A DNA stretch of 64,000 nucleotides, taken from the NCBI GenBank assembly GCA_003508005.1, contig DNUE01000064.1, positions 25,056 to 89,055 on the forward strand, read 5' to 3'. The notes beneath the pieces were generated by a model. It was given only the letters and a program-made list of their open reading frames with translations, ran no database searches and was not told where the DNA came from. The translations under genes were made by a program, and so were the position numbers. This document shows positions 42,924-51,666 of the stretch, piece after piece. This DNA is from Desulfobulbaceae bacterium (GTDB lineage Bacteria; Desulfobacterota; Desulfobulbia; Desulfobulbales; Desulfobulbaceae). The number at the start of each line of letters is the position of its first letter. The stretch's first letter is position 1.

Positions 42924-44759
42924 TCATGTCCTGTACTCCGGCACGATATTTTGCAGGTGCTTTTTCAATACATCCACTTCTCGCGAACGCACCGCTTCCT
43001 CGAGCCCGGCGAATTCTTGCTGCAGCCAGTTCCAGTCAACCTGCCTGCTCCTGGCAAGGAGCAGCTTTTCGTGGCTCGTGGGCTGCAGGTCTTCACCTGC
43101 ATGCAGAAGTTCCTCAAACAGCTTTTCCCCCGGCCGCAGGCCCGTATAGACAATCTTGATGTCCCGGCCCGGCACGAGCCCGGAAAGCCTGATCATCTGC
43201 TGCGCCAAATCCTGGATCCGGACCGGCTCGCCCATATCCAGAACAAATATCTCACCGCCCCTGCCCATCGCGCCGGCCTGCAGAATAAGGCTGACCGCCT
43301 CCGGGATGGTCATGAAATACCTGGTGATCTCCGGATCGGTGACCGTCACCGGCCCGCCGGCCTTGATCTGTTTTGCAAACAGCGGCACCACCGAACCCAC
43401 GGACCCCAGGACATTGCCAAAACGGGTGGTGATGAACTTGGTTGCTGAGCGCATCTCCAGATTCTGGCAGTAGATCTCCGCCACCCGCTTGGTGGCACCC
43501 ATCACGTTCGCGGGGTTGACCGCTTTGTCGGTGGACACCAGGACAAACCGATCCACTCCGAACCGGTCGGCGGCATCGGCGATCACTCGGGTCCCGTAAA
43601 TGTTGTTGCTCACCCCTTCCGCCGGATTGCCTTCGAGCATGGGCACATGCTTGTAGGCCGCCGCATGGAACACGATGTCCGGCTTGAACTGCCTGAACAC
43701 CCAGTTCACCCGGTCATGGTTCTTGACATCGCCAAGGATTGCCTCCAACTGCAGGTCATTGAAATGTCTTCGCAGTTCATACTCTATGGCGTACAGGTTG
43801 CTTTCCGCGTGCTCAAGAATGATGAGCTTTGCCGGTTGCTGTCGGGCAATCTGCCGACAAAGTTCCGAACCGATGGACCCCCCTCCGCCGGTGACCAGAA
43901 CCGACCGGCCCCGCAGATACCCGGCAATGGCCTCATAGTCCAGATGGATGGTATCCCGCCCCAGGAGATCCTCCACCGTGACCGAGCGCAGGCGGGAAGC
44001 TTCCACCTGCAACCCGGACATCTCGAAGACCGAGGGCAGGGTCTTGCAGACCACGCCGATCCGGTCGCATTCGGCAACCAGCCGCTGCAGGGTCTTCCTG
44101 CGGACGGAGGGCATGGCAAGGAGAACCAGTTCGCAACCCGTTGCCTGGACGATCCCGGCAAGATCACCGGTGCCGCCGACCACCCTGATCCCATGGATCT
44201 CCCTGTTCAGCTTTTCCGGGTCATCGTCGACAAAGGCGAGAAGCTGGTACTCCGGCCGGTACATGATATCTCTGGCCAGAAGCTCCCCGGCGCGGCCCGC
44301 GCCGACGATGATCGTCCGCTGCCCTTCCCGGGTATGCAGGTTGAAACGGTGGTCCTTGAACCAGCGGTAGGAAATCCGGGGCACGCTCAGCCCGGTGACC
44401 AGCAGCAGGGGGTAGAGGAAAAGCACGGATCGGGGTACCCCGTCCAAGCGGGTGAGGATGAAATCGATCAACACGATGAGCAGGATGCCCAGGCCGACAC
44501 CTTTGATGATCCTGACCAGGTCGGGAATCGAGGCAAAGCGCCACAGAGCCCGATACAGCCCGAATACCCAGAATATCACCGCCTGGACCGGGACGGCAAT
44601 CGCAATCAGCCGGATAAGCGAGGGTCTGTACGGCACCGGGATGGTATCGAGGTTGAAGCGCAGATAATAGGCGGCAGCAAGCACCACCGGCACCCAGATC
44701 AGATCGTGGGCGAAGGCCGACCAGCGGTTGAGCAGAATATGATGGAGGAACTTCTTCAT
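42924..44759 (-). CDS. Membrane-bound nucleotide-sugar 4,6-dehydratase (WbpM/CapD/FlaA1-like)
   Basis: A 611-residue protein. Four membrane helices fill residues about 10-110. A regulatory-type Rossmann domain (TIIVGAGRAGELLARD, near 145-165) follows. The C-terminal SDR domain has GGGGSIGSELCRQIA (about 290-304) and VSTDKAVNPANVMGATKR (about 405-422). The M-x-x-x-K catalytic pair, with Met in place of Tyr, is a hallmark of WbpM/PglF-type enzymes, which convert UDP-GlcNAc to its 4-keto-6-deoxy derivative at the inner membrane. With the adjacent reductase and WbpL-like gene it forms the usual trio for a FucNAc- or QuiNAc-type first sugar. C-terminal residues include RPGEKLFEELLH, typical of the family. 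Confidence 0.92.
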   Translation of the reverse strand: MKKFLHHILLNRWSAFAHDLIWVPVVLAAAYYLRFNLDTIPVPYRPSLIRLIAIAVPVQAVIFWVFGLYRALWRFASIPDLVRIIKGVGLGILLIVLIDFILTRLDGVPRSVLFLYPLLLVTGLSVPRISYRWFKDHRFNLHTREGQRTIIVGAGRAGELLARDIMYRPEYQLLAFVDDDPEKLNREIHGIRVVGGTGDLAGIVQATGCELVLLAMPSVRRKTLQRLVAECDRIGVVCKTLPSVFEMSGLQVEASRLRSVTVEDLLGRDTIHLDYEAIAGYLRGRSVLVTGGGGSIGSELCRQIARQQPAKLIILEHAESNLYAIEYELRRHFNDLQLEAILGDVKNHDRVNWVFRQFKPDIVFHAAAYKHVPMLEGNPAEGVSNNIYGTRVIADAADRFGVDRFVLVSTDKAVNPANVMGATKRVAEIYCQNLEMRSATKFITTRFGNVLGSVGSVVPLFAKQIKAGGPVTVTDPEITRYFMTIPEAVSLILQAGAMGRGGEIFVLDMGEPVRIQDLAQQMIRLSGLVPGRDIKIVYTGLRPGEKLFEELLHAGEDLQPTSHEKLLLARSRQVDWNWLQQEFAGLEEAVRSREVDVLKKHLQNIVPEYRT

Positions 44760-44795
44760 TGATGTCTATGCTATCAGCCTGCCGCCAAGGGAGCG

Positions 44796-45812
44796 TTACT
44801 GGTTCGTAGTCCCGGCACCCGCGCGGATCACGCCAAGGAGAAGAGGGGCGAGAGCCAGCGCTGCGCAGAGCAAAGACCACTCTGGCCAGCGGGATGATAC
44901 TACAGCCAGCGGAAAAAGCCAGCAGATGTTGACTCCCAGCACAAGTCCGGTGACTTTCCGGTGCGACTGCCAGCGGCGGGCCAGGATCTGGTAGGCGTGG
45001 CTGCGATGGGCCTCATGCAGCTTCTCGCCGCGCCAAAAACGGCGAAGCAGGGTACAGGTTGCATCCACCGCAAACACCCCGTAGAGGATCAGCCAACTCC
45101 ACAGGTTAATCCCGCCCTCGACCGAGGTTGCCAGGGCGAACACCCCGATGGCCATGCCGAGAAAACCGCTGCACGCATCCCCCATGAAAATCTTCGCCGG
45201 CGGACAGTTCCAGGCAAGAAAGCCAGCCACCGTTGCGGCGAGAAGGGCGAGGAGGAGGGCCTGCGTGCCCCCCCCGCCGTTCAACCAAAGAATCGCGGCG
45301 GCCCCCAGAGTGACGGAAATCGCCTCAACCGAAGCGATCCCGTCAATCCCGTCCATAAAATTGTTCAAATTGACCAGCCAGACCAGCCCGAGCAGAATCA
45401 ACGGGTAGCTCCAGGCCGCCAGGGGCAACTGCCCGTGCCACAGGGGAAGCGCCGGCAGGCTCGGCAGCAGGAACAGGGCGAGTCCGGCGGCCAGCAGATG
45501 GACCAGCAGGCGGACGCGGGCCGGCAGGGAAGAGTGGTCGTCCAGCCAGCCGACGGTGGCCACCAGGATACAGGGCAGCAGCACCAGAGGCAGCAGGGAG
45601 GCCGGGACGCTGTTTCCCCGGGCGAGAAGGCAGGCGCCCAGGACAAAAACAAGCACCACTGCCAGCCCGCCGCCGCGGGGAGTCGGAATGCTGTGCGAAC
45701 TGCGCGGGTTGGGGATGTCGAGCAGGCGCACGCGCAGCGCGTACTGGCGCAGCAACCCGGTCAGGAGCACGACTGCCCCAAACGCCCCTGCCAGAATCCA
45801 GAATTTATTCAT
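44796..45812 (-). CDS. WecA/WbpL-like undecaprenyl-phosphate N-acetylhexosamine-1-phosphate transferase
   Basis: A 338-residue polytopic enzyme of the MraY/WecA family. It carries SIPTPRGGGLA, the WLDDHSSL Asp pair, VNLNNFMDGIDGIA with further catalytic Asp residues, IFMGDACSGFLG, and a cytoplasmic HEAHRSHAYQIL segment. The last two features are closest to WbpL, which loads FucNAc- or QuiNAc-1-phosphate on undecaprenyl phosphate. The start MNKFWILAG is used; an in-frame upstream ATG would lie well inside the previous gene. It overlaps the reductase end by 8 bp and precedes the WbpM-like gene by 36 bp. Confidence 0.9.
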   Translation of the reverse strand: MNKFWILAGAFGAVVLLTGLLRQYALRVRLLDIPNPRSSHSIPTPRGGGLAVVLVFVLGACLLARGNSVPASLLPLVLLPCILVATVGWLDDHSSLPARVRLLVHLLAAGLALFLLPSLPALPLWHGQLPLAAWSYPLILLGLVWLVNLNNFMDGIDGIASVEAISVTLGAAAILWLNGGGGTQALLLALLAATVAGFLAWNCPPAKIFMGDACSGFLGMAIGVFALATSVEGGINLWSWLILYGVFAVDATCTLLRRFWRGEKLHEAHRSHAYQILARRWQSHRKVTGLVLGVNICWLFPLAVVSSRWPEWSLLCAALALAPLLLGVIRAGAGTTNQ

Positions 45813-46737
45813 CTCGGCATACACTCTGCCGCAACCCTTCCGCAAGACTGAGCGGAGGTTGCCAGTCCAGCAGGCTACGGGTGCGGGAGTCGTCGATTTG
45901 GAGGCTGCCGGTCAGCCGCCGGATCTCCTTTTCCCTGCCGCAGAGCCTGGCGAGCAGACGGAGCAGGAACGGCGGACACGGCAGCAGCCGGGGAGCAACC
46001 GCGCATGCCTGGGCTATACCGCGGATCAGCTCCGGCGTCGAGACATCCCGGCCGTCGCTGACCAACAGCACCCTGTTGGCCGCCGCGGGATGCCCGAGAC
46101 AGAGGAAGACGAGCGAACAAAGGTTTTCCACCCCAACCAGGCTCCTCCGGTTGCGGACCGAGCCCAGCGGCAGATACCAGCCCTGCCGGACCAGCCGGAC
46201 CAACCGGGTGAAATTGCCGCCAACTCCCCTGCCGTACACCAGGGGCGGCCGCAGAATCACCGCCTCTATCCCGGTATTCCGGGCAACCTGCCGCAGGACC
46301 TCTTCCGCCTCCAGTTTGGAAATGCCGTAGGGGTCCGCCGGCGCAGGCTGGTCATCGGGCCCGAAGAGACGGGCAAACGTCTCCTCGCCGTTGACCTTGA
46401 TGCTGCTCATGAAGATGAACCGGCGCACCCCCGCTTCCGCAGCCTGGCGGGCCAGCTTGGCCGTCCCCTCCACATTCACCCGGCGGAACACGGCAAGAGG
46501 GTCATGCGCCTCCTCCCGCAGGACATGGACCCGGGCGGCCAGATGCACGACCACGGTGATGCCGCTCAGCGCCGGAGCCCAGTCGGTGGCGCCGTCGATG
46601 TCCCCCACCGCCGCGGTATCGCCGCCGCTCTGGTCCGGACGGCGGACCGCCCGGCGGCAGGGGATGTCCCGTGCGGCCAGGTAGGCGCAAAGATGGGTGC
46701 CGAGAAAGCCGTTTGCCCCGGTGACCAGGACCTTCAT
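45805..46737 (-). CDS. NAD-dependent epimerase/reductase (WbpV/WbpK-like SDR)
   Basis: A 310-residue extended SDR. It has VTGANGFLGTHL near the N-terminus, VVHLAARVHV, SSIKVNGE and the active-site YGISK near residue 137, followed by RPPLVYGRGVGGNF. This pattern suits 4-keto-reductases that finish UDP-FucNAc or UDP-QuiNAc synthesis after a WbpM-type dehydratase. The exact product is inference from the neighbouring WbpL and WbpM homologues. The ATG overlaps the preceding stop (ATGA at 46734-46737). A longer open frame upstream is only a readthrough of the neighbouring gene in another frame. Confidence 0.88.
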   Translation of the reverse strand: MKVLVTGANGFLGTHLCAYLAARDIPCRRAVRRPDQSGGDTAAVGDIDGATDWAPALSGITVVVHLAARVHVLREEAHDPLAVFRRVNVEGTAKLARQAAEAGVRRFIFMSSIKVNGEETFARLFGPDDQPAPADPYGISKLEAEEVLRQVARNTGIEAVILRPPLVYGRGVGGNFTRLVRLVRQGWYLPLGSVRNRRSLVGVENLCSLVFLCLGHPAAANRVLLVSDGRDVSTPELIRGIAQACAVAPRLLPCPPFLLRLLARLCGREKEIRRLTGSLQIDDSRTRSLLDWQPPLSLAEGLRQSVCRDE

Positions 46738-47876
46738 GACGAACTGCGGCCCCCTCCGCTCTCCGCAAGCTCCCGGTATAGCCGAAAATAGTCGGCCCCC
46801 ATCCTGTCCGCGGTGAACAGGGTCTCGAACCGCCGGCGCGCGGCGGCACCCATGGTTGCCGAAAGGGCATCGTCCGCGTGCAGCCGCTCCATGGCCCTCC
46901 GCAACGCCCCGGCATCGCCGGGCGGGACCACCAGCCCGGTCACCTCTCCCTGGTTGACATAACTCGTGCCGGTGCCCAGTTCCGTTGCAATCAGGGGAAG
47001 CCCGCTCATCGCCCCCTCCAGCAAGGACACGCCGAACGCCTCGGACCGGTACAGGGACGGCAGGACCACGGCCCGGGCGAGGGCAAACAGGGCCGCCTTG
47101 TCCTCGTCCCCCACATACCCGACAAAGGTGACATTGGCAAGGTTGCGCTGCGCGGCCTGCCTCCGGAGATCCTTTTCCAGGGGACCGGTGCCGGCTACGA
47201 CCACCCGGAAGGGTGCGTCCTGTGCCGCCGCCAGCAGGACATCCAGCCCCTTGTAGTAGCGCAGGATGCCGATGAACAAAAAAAAGCCGCTGCCGACCGC
47301 TTCGGTCCACCGGGCCAGGGTTGCAGTCGAGGGCTGCGCATAGCTCCGCTCGTCCAGGCCGATGGGGATAACCTCGCAGAGGCGGCGGTGCGGGGCCAGG
47401 TCAACGCTGCTCTCCAGGTAGTTGGGTGAGGTGGCCACGATCCGGCCCACCCGGCCCAGGAAGGCGTGGAGTAGCGGCCCGTAGAAAATCTTCAGCAGCC
47501 GCTGCTTGAAGATGTCGCTGTGATAGGTCACCACGGATTGCGTTTTCCGGCCGAACAGCAGGTGCAGGCATTCCCCGAAGGGCCAGGGGAAATGGTAATG
47601 GACGACATCCGCCCACCGGAGCTGGCGCCGGAACTCCCCGACCATGTCCGCGCTCATTGGGGTGGAGGCCAGGTCCAGGGTCAGCCGGCAACGGACCACC
47701 AGGCTGTCCGGCAGTTGCATCTCCCGCTCTCCCGGCCCCTGGGCCACGGTGAGAACCCGGTTTTCCACCCCGTACTGCCGGGAGGTCGCATGGCAGAGCT
47801 GGCGGATGACCTCCTGGATGCCGCCGTGCAGGTCGGGGAGATAGAGCTTGAAGACGTGAAGGACGTGGAGTGACAA
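46734..47876 (-). CDS. GT4 family glycosyltransferase
   Basis: A 380-residue GT-B enzyme. It begins HVLHVFKLYLPDLHGGIQEV, with the glycine-rich acceptor loop. The Rossmann-type C-terminal domain has FLFIGILRYYKGLDVLL, and the E-x7-E nucleotide-sugar site appears as SEAFGVSLLEGAMSGLP (about residues 278-294). Similar enzymes (WbpY/WbpZ, RfaB-type) add mannose, fucose or N-acetylhexosamines. The first gene of the WbpV/WbpL/WbpM run, it likely acts early in chain growth. The 239-bp leader holds the upstream gene terminator. Confidence 0.88.
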   Translation of the reverse strand: MSLHVLHVFKLYLPDLHGGIQEVIRQLCHATSRQYGVENRVLTVAQGPGEREMQLPDSLVVRCRLTLDLASTPMSADMVGEFRRQLRWADVVHYHFPWPFGECLHLLFGRKTQSVVTYHSDIFKQRLLKIFYGPLLHAFLGRVGRIVATSPNYLESSVDLAPHRRLCEVIPIGLDERSYAQPSTATLARWTEAVGSGFFLFIGILRYYKGLDVLLAAAQDAPFRVVVAGTGPLEKDLRRQAAQRNLANVTFVGYVGDEDKAALFALARAVVLPSLYRSEAFGVSLLEGAMSGLPLIATELGTGTSYVNQGEVTGLVVPPGDAGALRRAMERLHADDALSATMGAAARRRFETLFTADRMGADYFRLYRELAESGGGRSSS

Positions 47877-48045
47877 AATTTCGGCCGCCGCTTAGCTGTG
47901 TTCCTCGGTGCAGTTTTGGGTTGACGGTGACAACATACCATTGTCACAGGAGAATTCAAGGAAGGTGTTCCAATGAGGCAGGGCAGGCTTGATACCTGCC
48001 CGTGAGCCGGGGGGTTGATGGCAGCGCAAACCTCACCAAAATGGG
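47877..48045 (-). promoter_or_regulatory. Leader of GT4/WbpL/WbpM run, with an unexplained hairpin
   Basis: A 169-bp stretch between the upstream terminator and the GT4 start. GGGCAGG (47981-47987) and CCTGCCC (47995-48001) form a 7-bp stem with a 7-nt loop. It has no U-run, so it is not a standard terminator. I cannot place promoter boxes reliably. The ribosome binding site for the GT4 start is weak. Confidence 0.35.
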
Positions 48046-48069
48046 GAAAAAGTCCTACCGAAGTAGGGC
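48046..48069 (-). terminator. Rho-independent terminator of the beta-helix gene
   Basis: On the minus strand a 7-bp stem with a UUCG tetraloop (arms 48063-48069 and 48052-48058) is followed by TTTTT (48047-48051). It lies 47 bp after the stop of the gene ending at 48116. Confidence 0.8.
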
Positions 48070-48115
48070 GCAAAATCCGAAGGGTGCTGCAATGATTATC
48101 CCTGCCACCTCTGCA

Positions 48116-50281
48116 TCAGGTCGGCGGTAAGGGCGGCTCTTTTTTGATCACGATGTTGTCGATATACCAGTACCAGGCCCAGTAGTTCTCATCCCAATAC
48201 ACCCAGCGCAACAGAATCGTGTTTCCCACGTAAGCGGAAAGATCCTCCACCTCCCAGGTGCCGCCTGCAGGATCGTCAACCGTCTGATAGCGCAGGGTGG
48301 ACCAGGAAGTACCGTTATTGGTGCTAATCTGCAGCCAGATCATCCCATGGTCATTAAAATCCTGAAAATTGCTGGCGTAGCCGAGATATGCCTGGGGCGC
48401 AAAGAGTTTGATGGGCGGCGAGATAAGGAGGGTAAACATTCCAGTTCCGCTCGAATCAAGCCTGTCCGAATCAGCCCCGGCGGCAAATCCTGAGCCGTAC
48501 TGGCAATAAGTGGGGGAACCCGATATGTCGTAACGCTGCCAGACATAACCGCTCCCGTCCCAGTCCTCTATGGTCCACCCTTGGGGCGGCCAGGTTCCCT
48601 CAAAATCCTCATGGAATATCGTGCTGCTCAGGAGCAGGTGGAGCACCGGCGGGATGGAAATGCCGTCCGGCGGCGGAGGCGGAGGTGGCGGAGGAACCGA
48701 CGGCGTATAAGGCCCCTCGTAGGCCCCGATATCAGCATAGTTCGGGGTGCCGGTGCCCTGATTTGGCACCGCCGGATTGTCCACCCGCGACCGCAGCACG
48801 ATATCCGTTGCCGGCGCATAGTTGCCGTTTGCGCTGTCCGTGCAAGGGGAGGAATCCTCAATGCTCAAGTTATCATCCGCAGTGCCGGGAGTGTTGTCGG
48901 CCCCGTCCGGATCAACCAGCTGCGGGTCGTCGGCAAAGCAGCCCAACTGGTCCACGAAGGCAGGAGGATTGGGCCAGCCCAGGGTCTCCATGTCGGTATA
49001 GCGGACGGTGGTCGGGATGTCGTAGGTGGCGATATCGTTGGTAGGCCGGTCCGCTCCATCCATCCAGTAGGAAAGCGCGCTGTTGTCCCAGAAGATTGAG
49101 TTGTAGATATACATGGGACGGTCGCCGATATTCTGGATCCCGCCGCCGTAGGTGGAATCCGCATGGTTCCCGTAGAATGTGCAGTTGCGGAAGGTGCCGA
49201 TGTACGCTGAGTTATAGTGTTCGGGTTGTTTCCCCGAATGCAGCCCTACCCCGCCCCCGCCCCCGACCGCAGGGGTGGCCGAGGTGCCGTTATATGCAAA
49301 AACGCAATTCTCAATCTCCACGCTGCGCGCATAGGAGCAGATCGCCCCGCCCCGCGCGGTCGCCGAATTGCCGCTGAACAGGCAGCGCTCGATCCTGTCC
49401 GCGCTGGGAAGCTTGAAGTCCAGCATGATGGCCCCGCCGTTGGCGGCGGAGTTGGCGATGAACTTGCTGTTCTTCACCGTTACCGGGAAAGAGTGGGAAT
49501 AGAGTCCGCCAGCCTCCAGGGCACTGCTGTTGCCCTGAAACGTGCAGCTGTCGACCGTTGCGGTCGACGGGGTTCCTGTCTGGGCCCAGGTCATGGCCAC
49601 CCCGGCGCCACCGGCCGACGCGCCGCTCAGGGATCTGTTGTTCTTAAAGGTGGAACCGGTAATGGTAATGCTCGCATTATTGACCAGGTTGAGGGCACCG
49701 CCCAGGGATGTCGCGCTGTTGTCAGTAAACGTGCAGTTGGCAATGACCACCGTGCCTTTGTTGACCACGACACCGCCGCCGGAGGCATCAGCTCCCGAAG
49801 CAGCCGTGGCGGCGCCGCGCCTGATCGTCAGGCCGTCGAAGCGCACGCTGGTCACCCATGAGGTGACATTAAAGACGTGCTTGAGCACCCCCTGACCGTC
49901 GACAATGGTCGGGTACTTCGTGATATTGCGCTGGGTGCGGGCTGTCTCGGTGCCGACAAAGCCGCCGTAAAACGAATGGTTATGGTTCGCGCCGAGGACC
50001 AGAGGGGCTGAGGGAGTATAGGTGCCTTCCGCAATCCAGAATTCCTGGGCAGTATAGGTGTACTTTATCGCGTCATCGAGGGTCCTGTAGGCCTGGGCCC
50101 AGGAGGTTCCGTTGCCCCCGGGCCGGTCCTTGTCCACATAGACGACGGCCTCGCAGGGACTGGAACAGGCAAGGAACACGAGGAAAGCGACAAAGGCGCC
50201 TAAAAATGAAGGCAAAATCGATGGACCCCCTGTCCGCCACAACTCGCAGGACACCAGTGATATTCCTCTGCACCTGTCCAT
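48116..50281 (-). CDS. Exported right-handed beta-helix protein with C-terminal adhesin-type domain
   Basis: A 721-residue protein. A signal peptide covers about residues 1-45, ending near SSPCEA. Residues about 47-535 carry a parallel beta-helix of the pectin-lyase/PMP type, with repeats such as IANCTFTDNSATSLGGA and ENCVFAYNGTS, starting with YVDKDRPGGNGTSWAQAYRTL. A polyproline run and IPPVLHLLLSST follow, then a C-terminal beta-sandwich of about 155 residues opening HEDFEGTWPPQGW and ending WYWYIDNIVIKK, which resembles choice-of-anchor J/cleaved-adhesin domains. It could bind or cleave a surface glycan, or act as an adhesin; no lyase catalytic residues are evident. The ATG at 50281 has GGAGGAGGGGG upstream. 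It has its own promoter and terminator. Confidence 0.82.
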   Translation of the reverse strand: MDRCRGISLVSCELWRTGGPSILPSFLGAFVAFLVFLACSSPCEAVVYVDKDRPGGNGTSWAQAYRTLDDAIKYTYTAQEFWIAEGTYTPSAPLVLGANHNHSFYGGFVGTETARTQRNITKYPTIVDGQGVLKHVFNVTSWVTSVRFDGLTIRRGAATAASGADASGGGVVVNKGTVVIANCTFTDNSATSLGGALNLVNNASITITGSTFKNNRSLSGASAGGAGVAMTWAQTGTPSTATVDSCTFQGNSSALEAGGLYSHSFPVTVKNSKFIANSAANGGAIMLDFKLPSADRIERCLFSGNSATARGGAICSYARSVEIENCVFAYNGTSATPAVGGGGGVGLHSGKQPEHYNSAYIGTFRNCTFYGNHADSTYGGGIQNIGDRPMYIYNSIFWDNSALSYWMDGADRPTNDIATYDIPTTVRYTDMETLGWPNPPAFVDQLGCFADDPQLVDPDGADNTPGTADDNLSIEDSSPCTDSANGNYAPATDIVLRSRVDNPAVPNQGTGTPNYADIGAYEGPYTPSVPPPPPPPPPDGISIPPVLHLLLSSTIFHEDFEGTWPPQGWTIEDWDGSGYVWQRYDISGSPTYCQYGSGFAAGADSDRLDSSGTGMFTLLISPPIKLFAPQAYLGYASNFQDFNDHGMIWLQISTNNGTSWSTLRYQTVDDPAGGTWEVEDLSAYVGNTILLRWVYWDENYWAWYWYIDNIVIKKEPPLPPT

Positions 50282-50382
50282 GTTCCCCCTCCTCCTTCGC
50301 TGTTTCACAAGGTATGCACTATCGAAATATACTCCCCTTCCAGGCGACCCGACTCGCATATCTGCCGCTCATTCATTTTTTT

Positions 50383-50409
50383 ATTATACACAAAAAACAC
50401 GCAAATCAA
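50383..50409 (-). promoter_or_regulatory. Sigma-70-like promoter of beta-helix gene
   Basis: On the minus strand TTGATT (50409-50404) and a consensus TATAAT (50388-50383) are separated by 15 nt, slightly shorter than ideal. The start codon is about 100 nt downstream. The surrounding sequence is strongly AT-rich. Confidence 0.6.
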
Positions 50410-50478
50410 AAAAAAGCTGAGAAAAACGAGCGGGACACAAGGCAGTCGACCGCACGAAATCGAAGCAGGACAACCGCT

Positions 50479-51666
50479 CTATCTTACATTGAACAGAATC
50501 CTGGCGCCCATGAGGAGAGTTTTCACACCATGCAGGTATTTATAGCCATACCGCTGCCAAAGATATCGTCTTCTGGAATAAGCTTGCGCGGCATTCCGGA
50601 ATGCCGCAAGATGCTGTTCGGCCATCCTGGCCGAAGAGAAATCCCCTGCCCGCCTCGATCCCCTCGCAACTAAATCTTTCCTCAGAGCGGGGCTGGCCAG
50701 GAGTTCGTGCAGGGAACTCGCCAGCGCTTCGGGCGATGAGGGGTCGAAATAGGCAACAGACTCGCCGCCCACCTCGGGCAGCGACGTGCTGTCGGCGGCC
50801 AGGACCGGACAGCCTGCCGCCATGGCCTCGACCAGCGGGATCCCGAACCCCTCGAAGAGGGAGGGAAAGACCATGAGCTCGGCATGGACATAGAGATAGG
50901 CCATCTCTTCAACCGAGACATAGCCCATCTGGGTGACCAAATCACCTATCCCGTATTCCCGCGCCTTCTCCTCTATAGCGTAGCCGTTTTTCTGGTCATA
51001 ACCGGTGAACACCGTATGCACCGCCAGGAGTTCCCTTTCGCGCAGCAAGGAAATAGCCCGCAGCAACAGATCGTGGTTCTTGTGCAGCCAGCGGTTCGCC
51101 GGGTAGAAAATATATCGTTCCGGCAGGGCAGCCGCCGGTCGCCTGGCAATTTCCCTGGCACGATAGAACCGCTCGTCCGCGCAGAGATGGGCAACCGTAA
51201 TCTTCTCCGGCGGCAGCCGGTGGTGCCTGACCAGGGTCTCCTTGGAAAACGCGGAGATGGTCAGGACATGGTCGGCCATCTTTGTTGATCCAACATAATG
51301 CCAGAACCTGGCTACCAGATTGTGCAGCGTAAAGAATTGCGGAAAAAAAACTTCCTGGATATCGACGATGGTCACCACCGTCGGCAGGGGGAGCGGCCGG
51401 GGAATCAGGGAGCCGAAGGGACAGAAATAGAGATCGATCCTAGGCAGGTGCTGCCGGATCTCCCCTTGGTCGCGGAGCAGGATGCCGTGGCGGGCGATGA
51501 GGCCCGGACCCAGCTTTTCAAGCTCGCTAAGGTTCCGGTCAAAATAAAAAAGGACATACTGGTTTTGGTCGTCATGCAGGAGCAGCTCCCGGCAGAGCGC
51601 GAGAAAATACTGCTTGATCCCGCCGATATGGGGTTCCAGCAGATAGCAGTTTATTCCGATGCGCAT
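50479..51666 (-). CDS. GT4 family glycosyltransferase
   Basis: A 395-residue GT-B enzyme. The N-terminus is GINCYLLEPHIGGIKQYF, with the acceptor glycine loop. The C-terminal domain starts around RYIFYPANRWLHKNHDLLL and contains FPSLFEGFGIPLVEAMAAGCPVLA with the E-x7-E motif (about residues 277-300). This is close to WbaZ/mannosyltransferase-type enzymes, though GDP-fucose or GDP-mannose use is inference from nearby gmd/fcl. Its start overlaps the preceding GT2 by 16 bp. It is the last gene of the gmd-headed run. Confidence 0.88.
   Translation of the reverse strand: MRIGINCYLLEPHIGGIKQYFLALCRELLLHDDQNQYVLFYFDRNLSELEKLGPGLIARHGILLRDQGEIRQHLPRIDLYFCPFGSLIPRPLPLPTVVTIVDIQEVFFPQFFTLHNLVARFWHYVGSTKMADHVLTISAFSKETLVRHHRLPPEKITVAHLCADERFYRAREIARRPAAALPERYIFYPANRWLHKNHDLLLRAISLLRERELLAVHTVFTGYDQKNGYAIEEKAREYGIGDLVTQMGYVSVEEMAYLYVHAELMVFPSLFEGFGIPLVEAMAAGCPVLAADSTSLPEVGGESVAYFDPSSPEALASSLHELLASPALRKDLVARGSRRAGDFSSARMAEQHLAAFRNAAQAYSRRRYLWQRYGYKYLHGVKTLLMGARILFNVR

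Noticed and set aside
42620..43149. Continuation of the methyltransferase frame past the G tract to 43149
   Set aside because: After the tract the frame loses all methyltransferase features and runs into the antisense of the WbpM-like gene; the correct continuation is in another frame ending at 42895.
46738..47310. N-terminal extension of the WbpV/WbpK-like reductase frame
   Set aside because: It lies inside the GT4 gene in another frame and has no homology; the SDR cofactor motif begins right after the ATG at 46737.
47880..47970. Possible insertion-sequence remnant
   Set aside because: The segment has no reading frame and no paired terminal repeats, so the resemblance is too weak to report as a mobile element.
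48020..48096. A plus-strand three-way-junction-like fold with GCAAA segments, resembling a GEMM-type riboswitch
   Set aside because: The plus strand has no gene downstream here, the conserved GEMM core is not matched in order, and the main hairpin is explained as the minus-strand terminator of the beta-helix gene.
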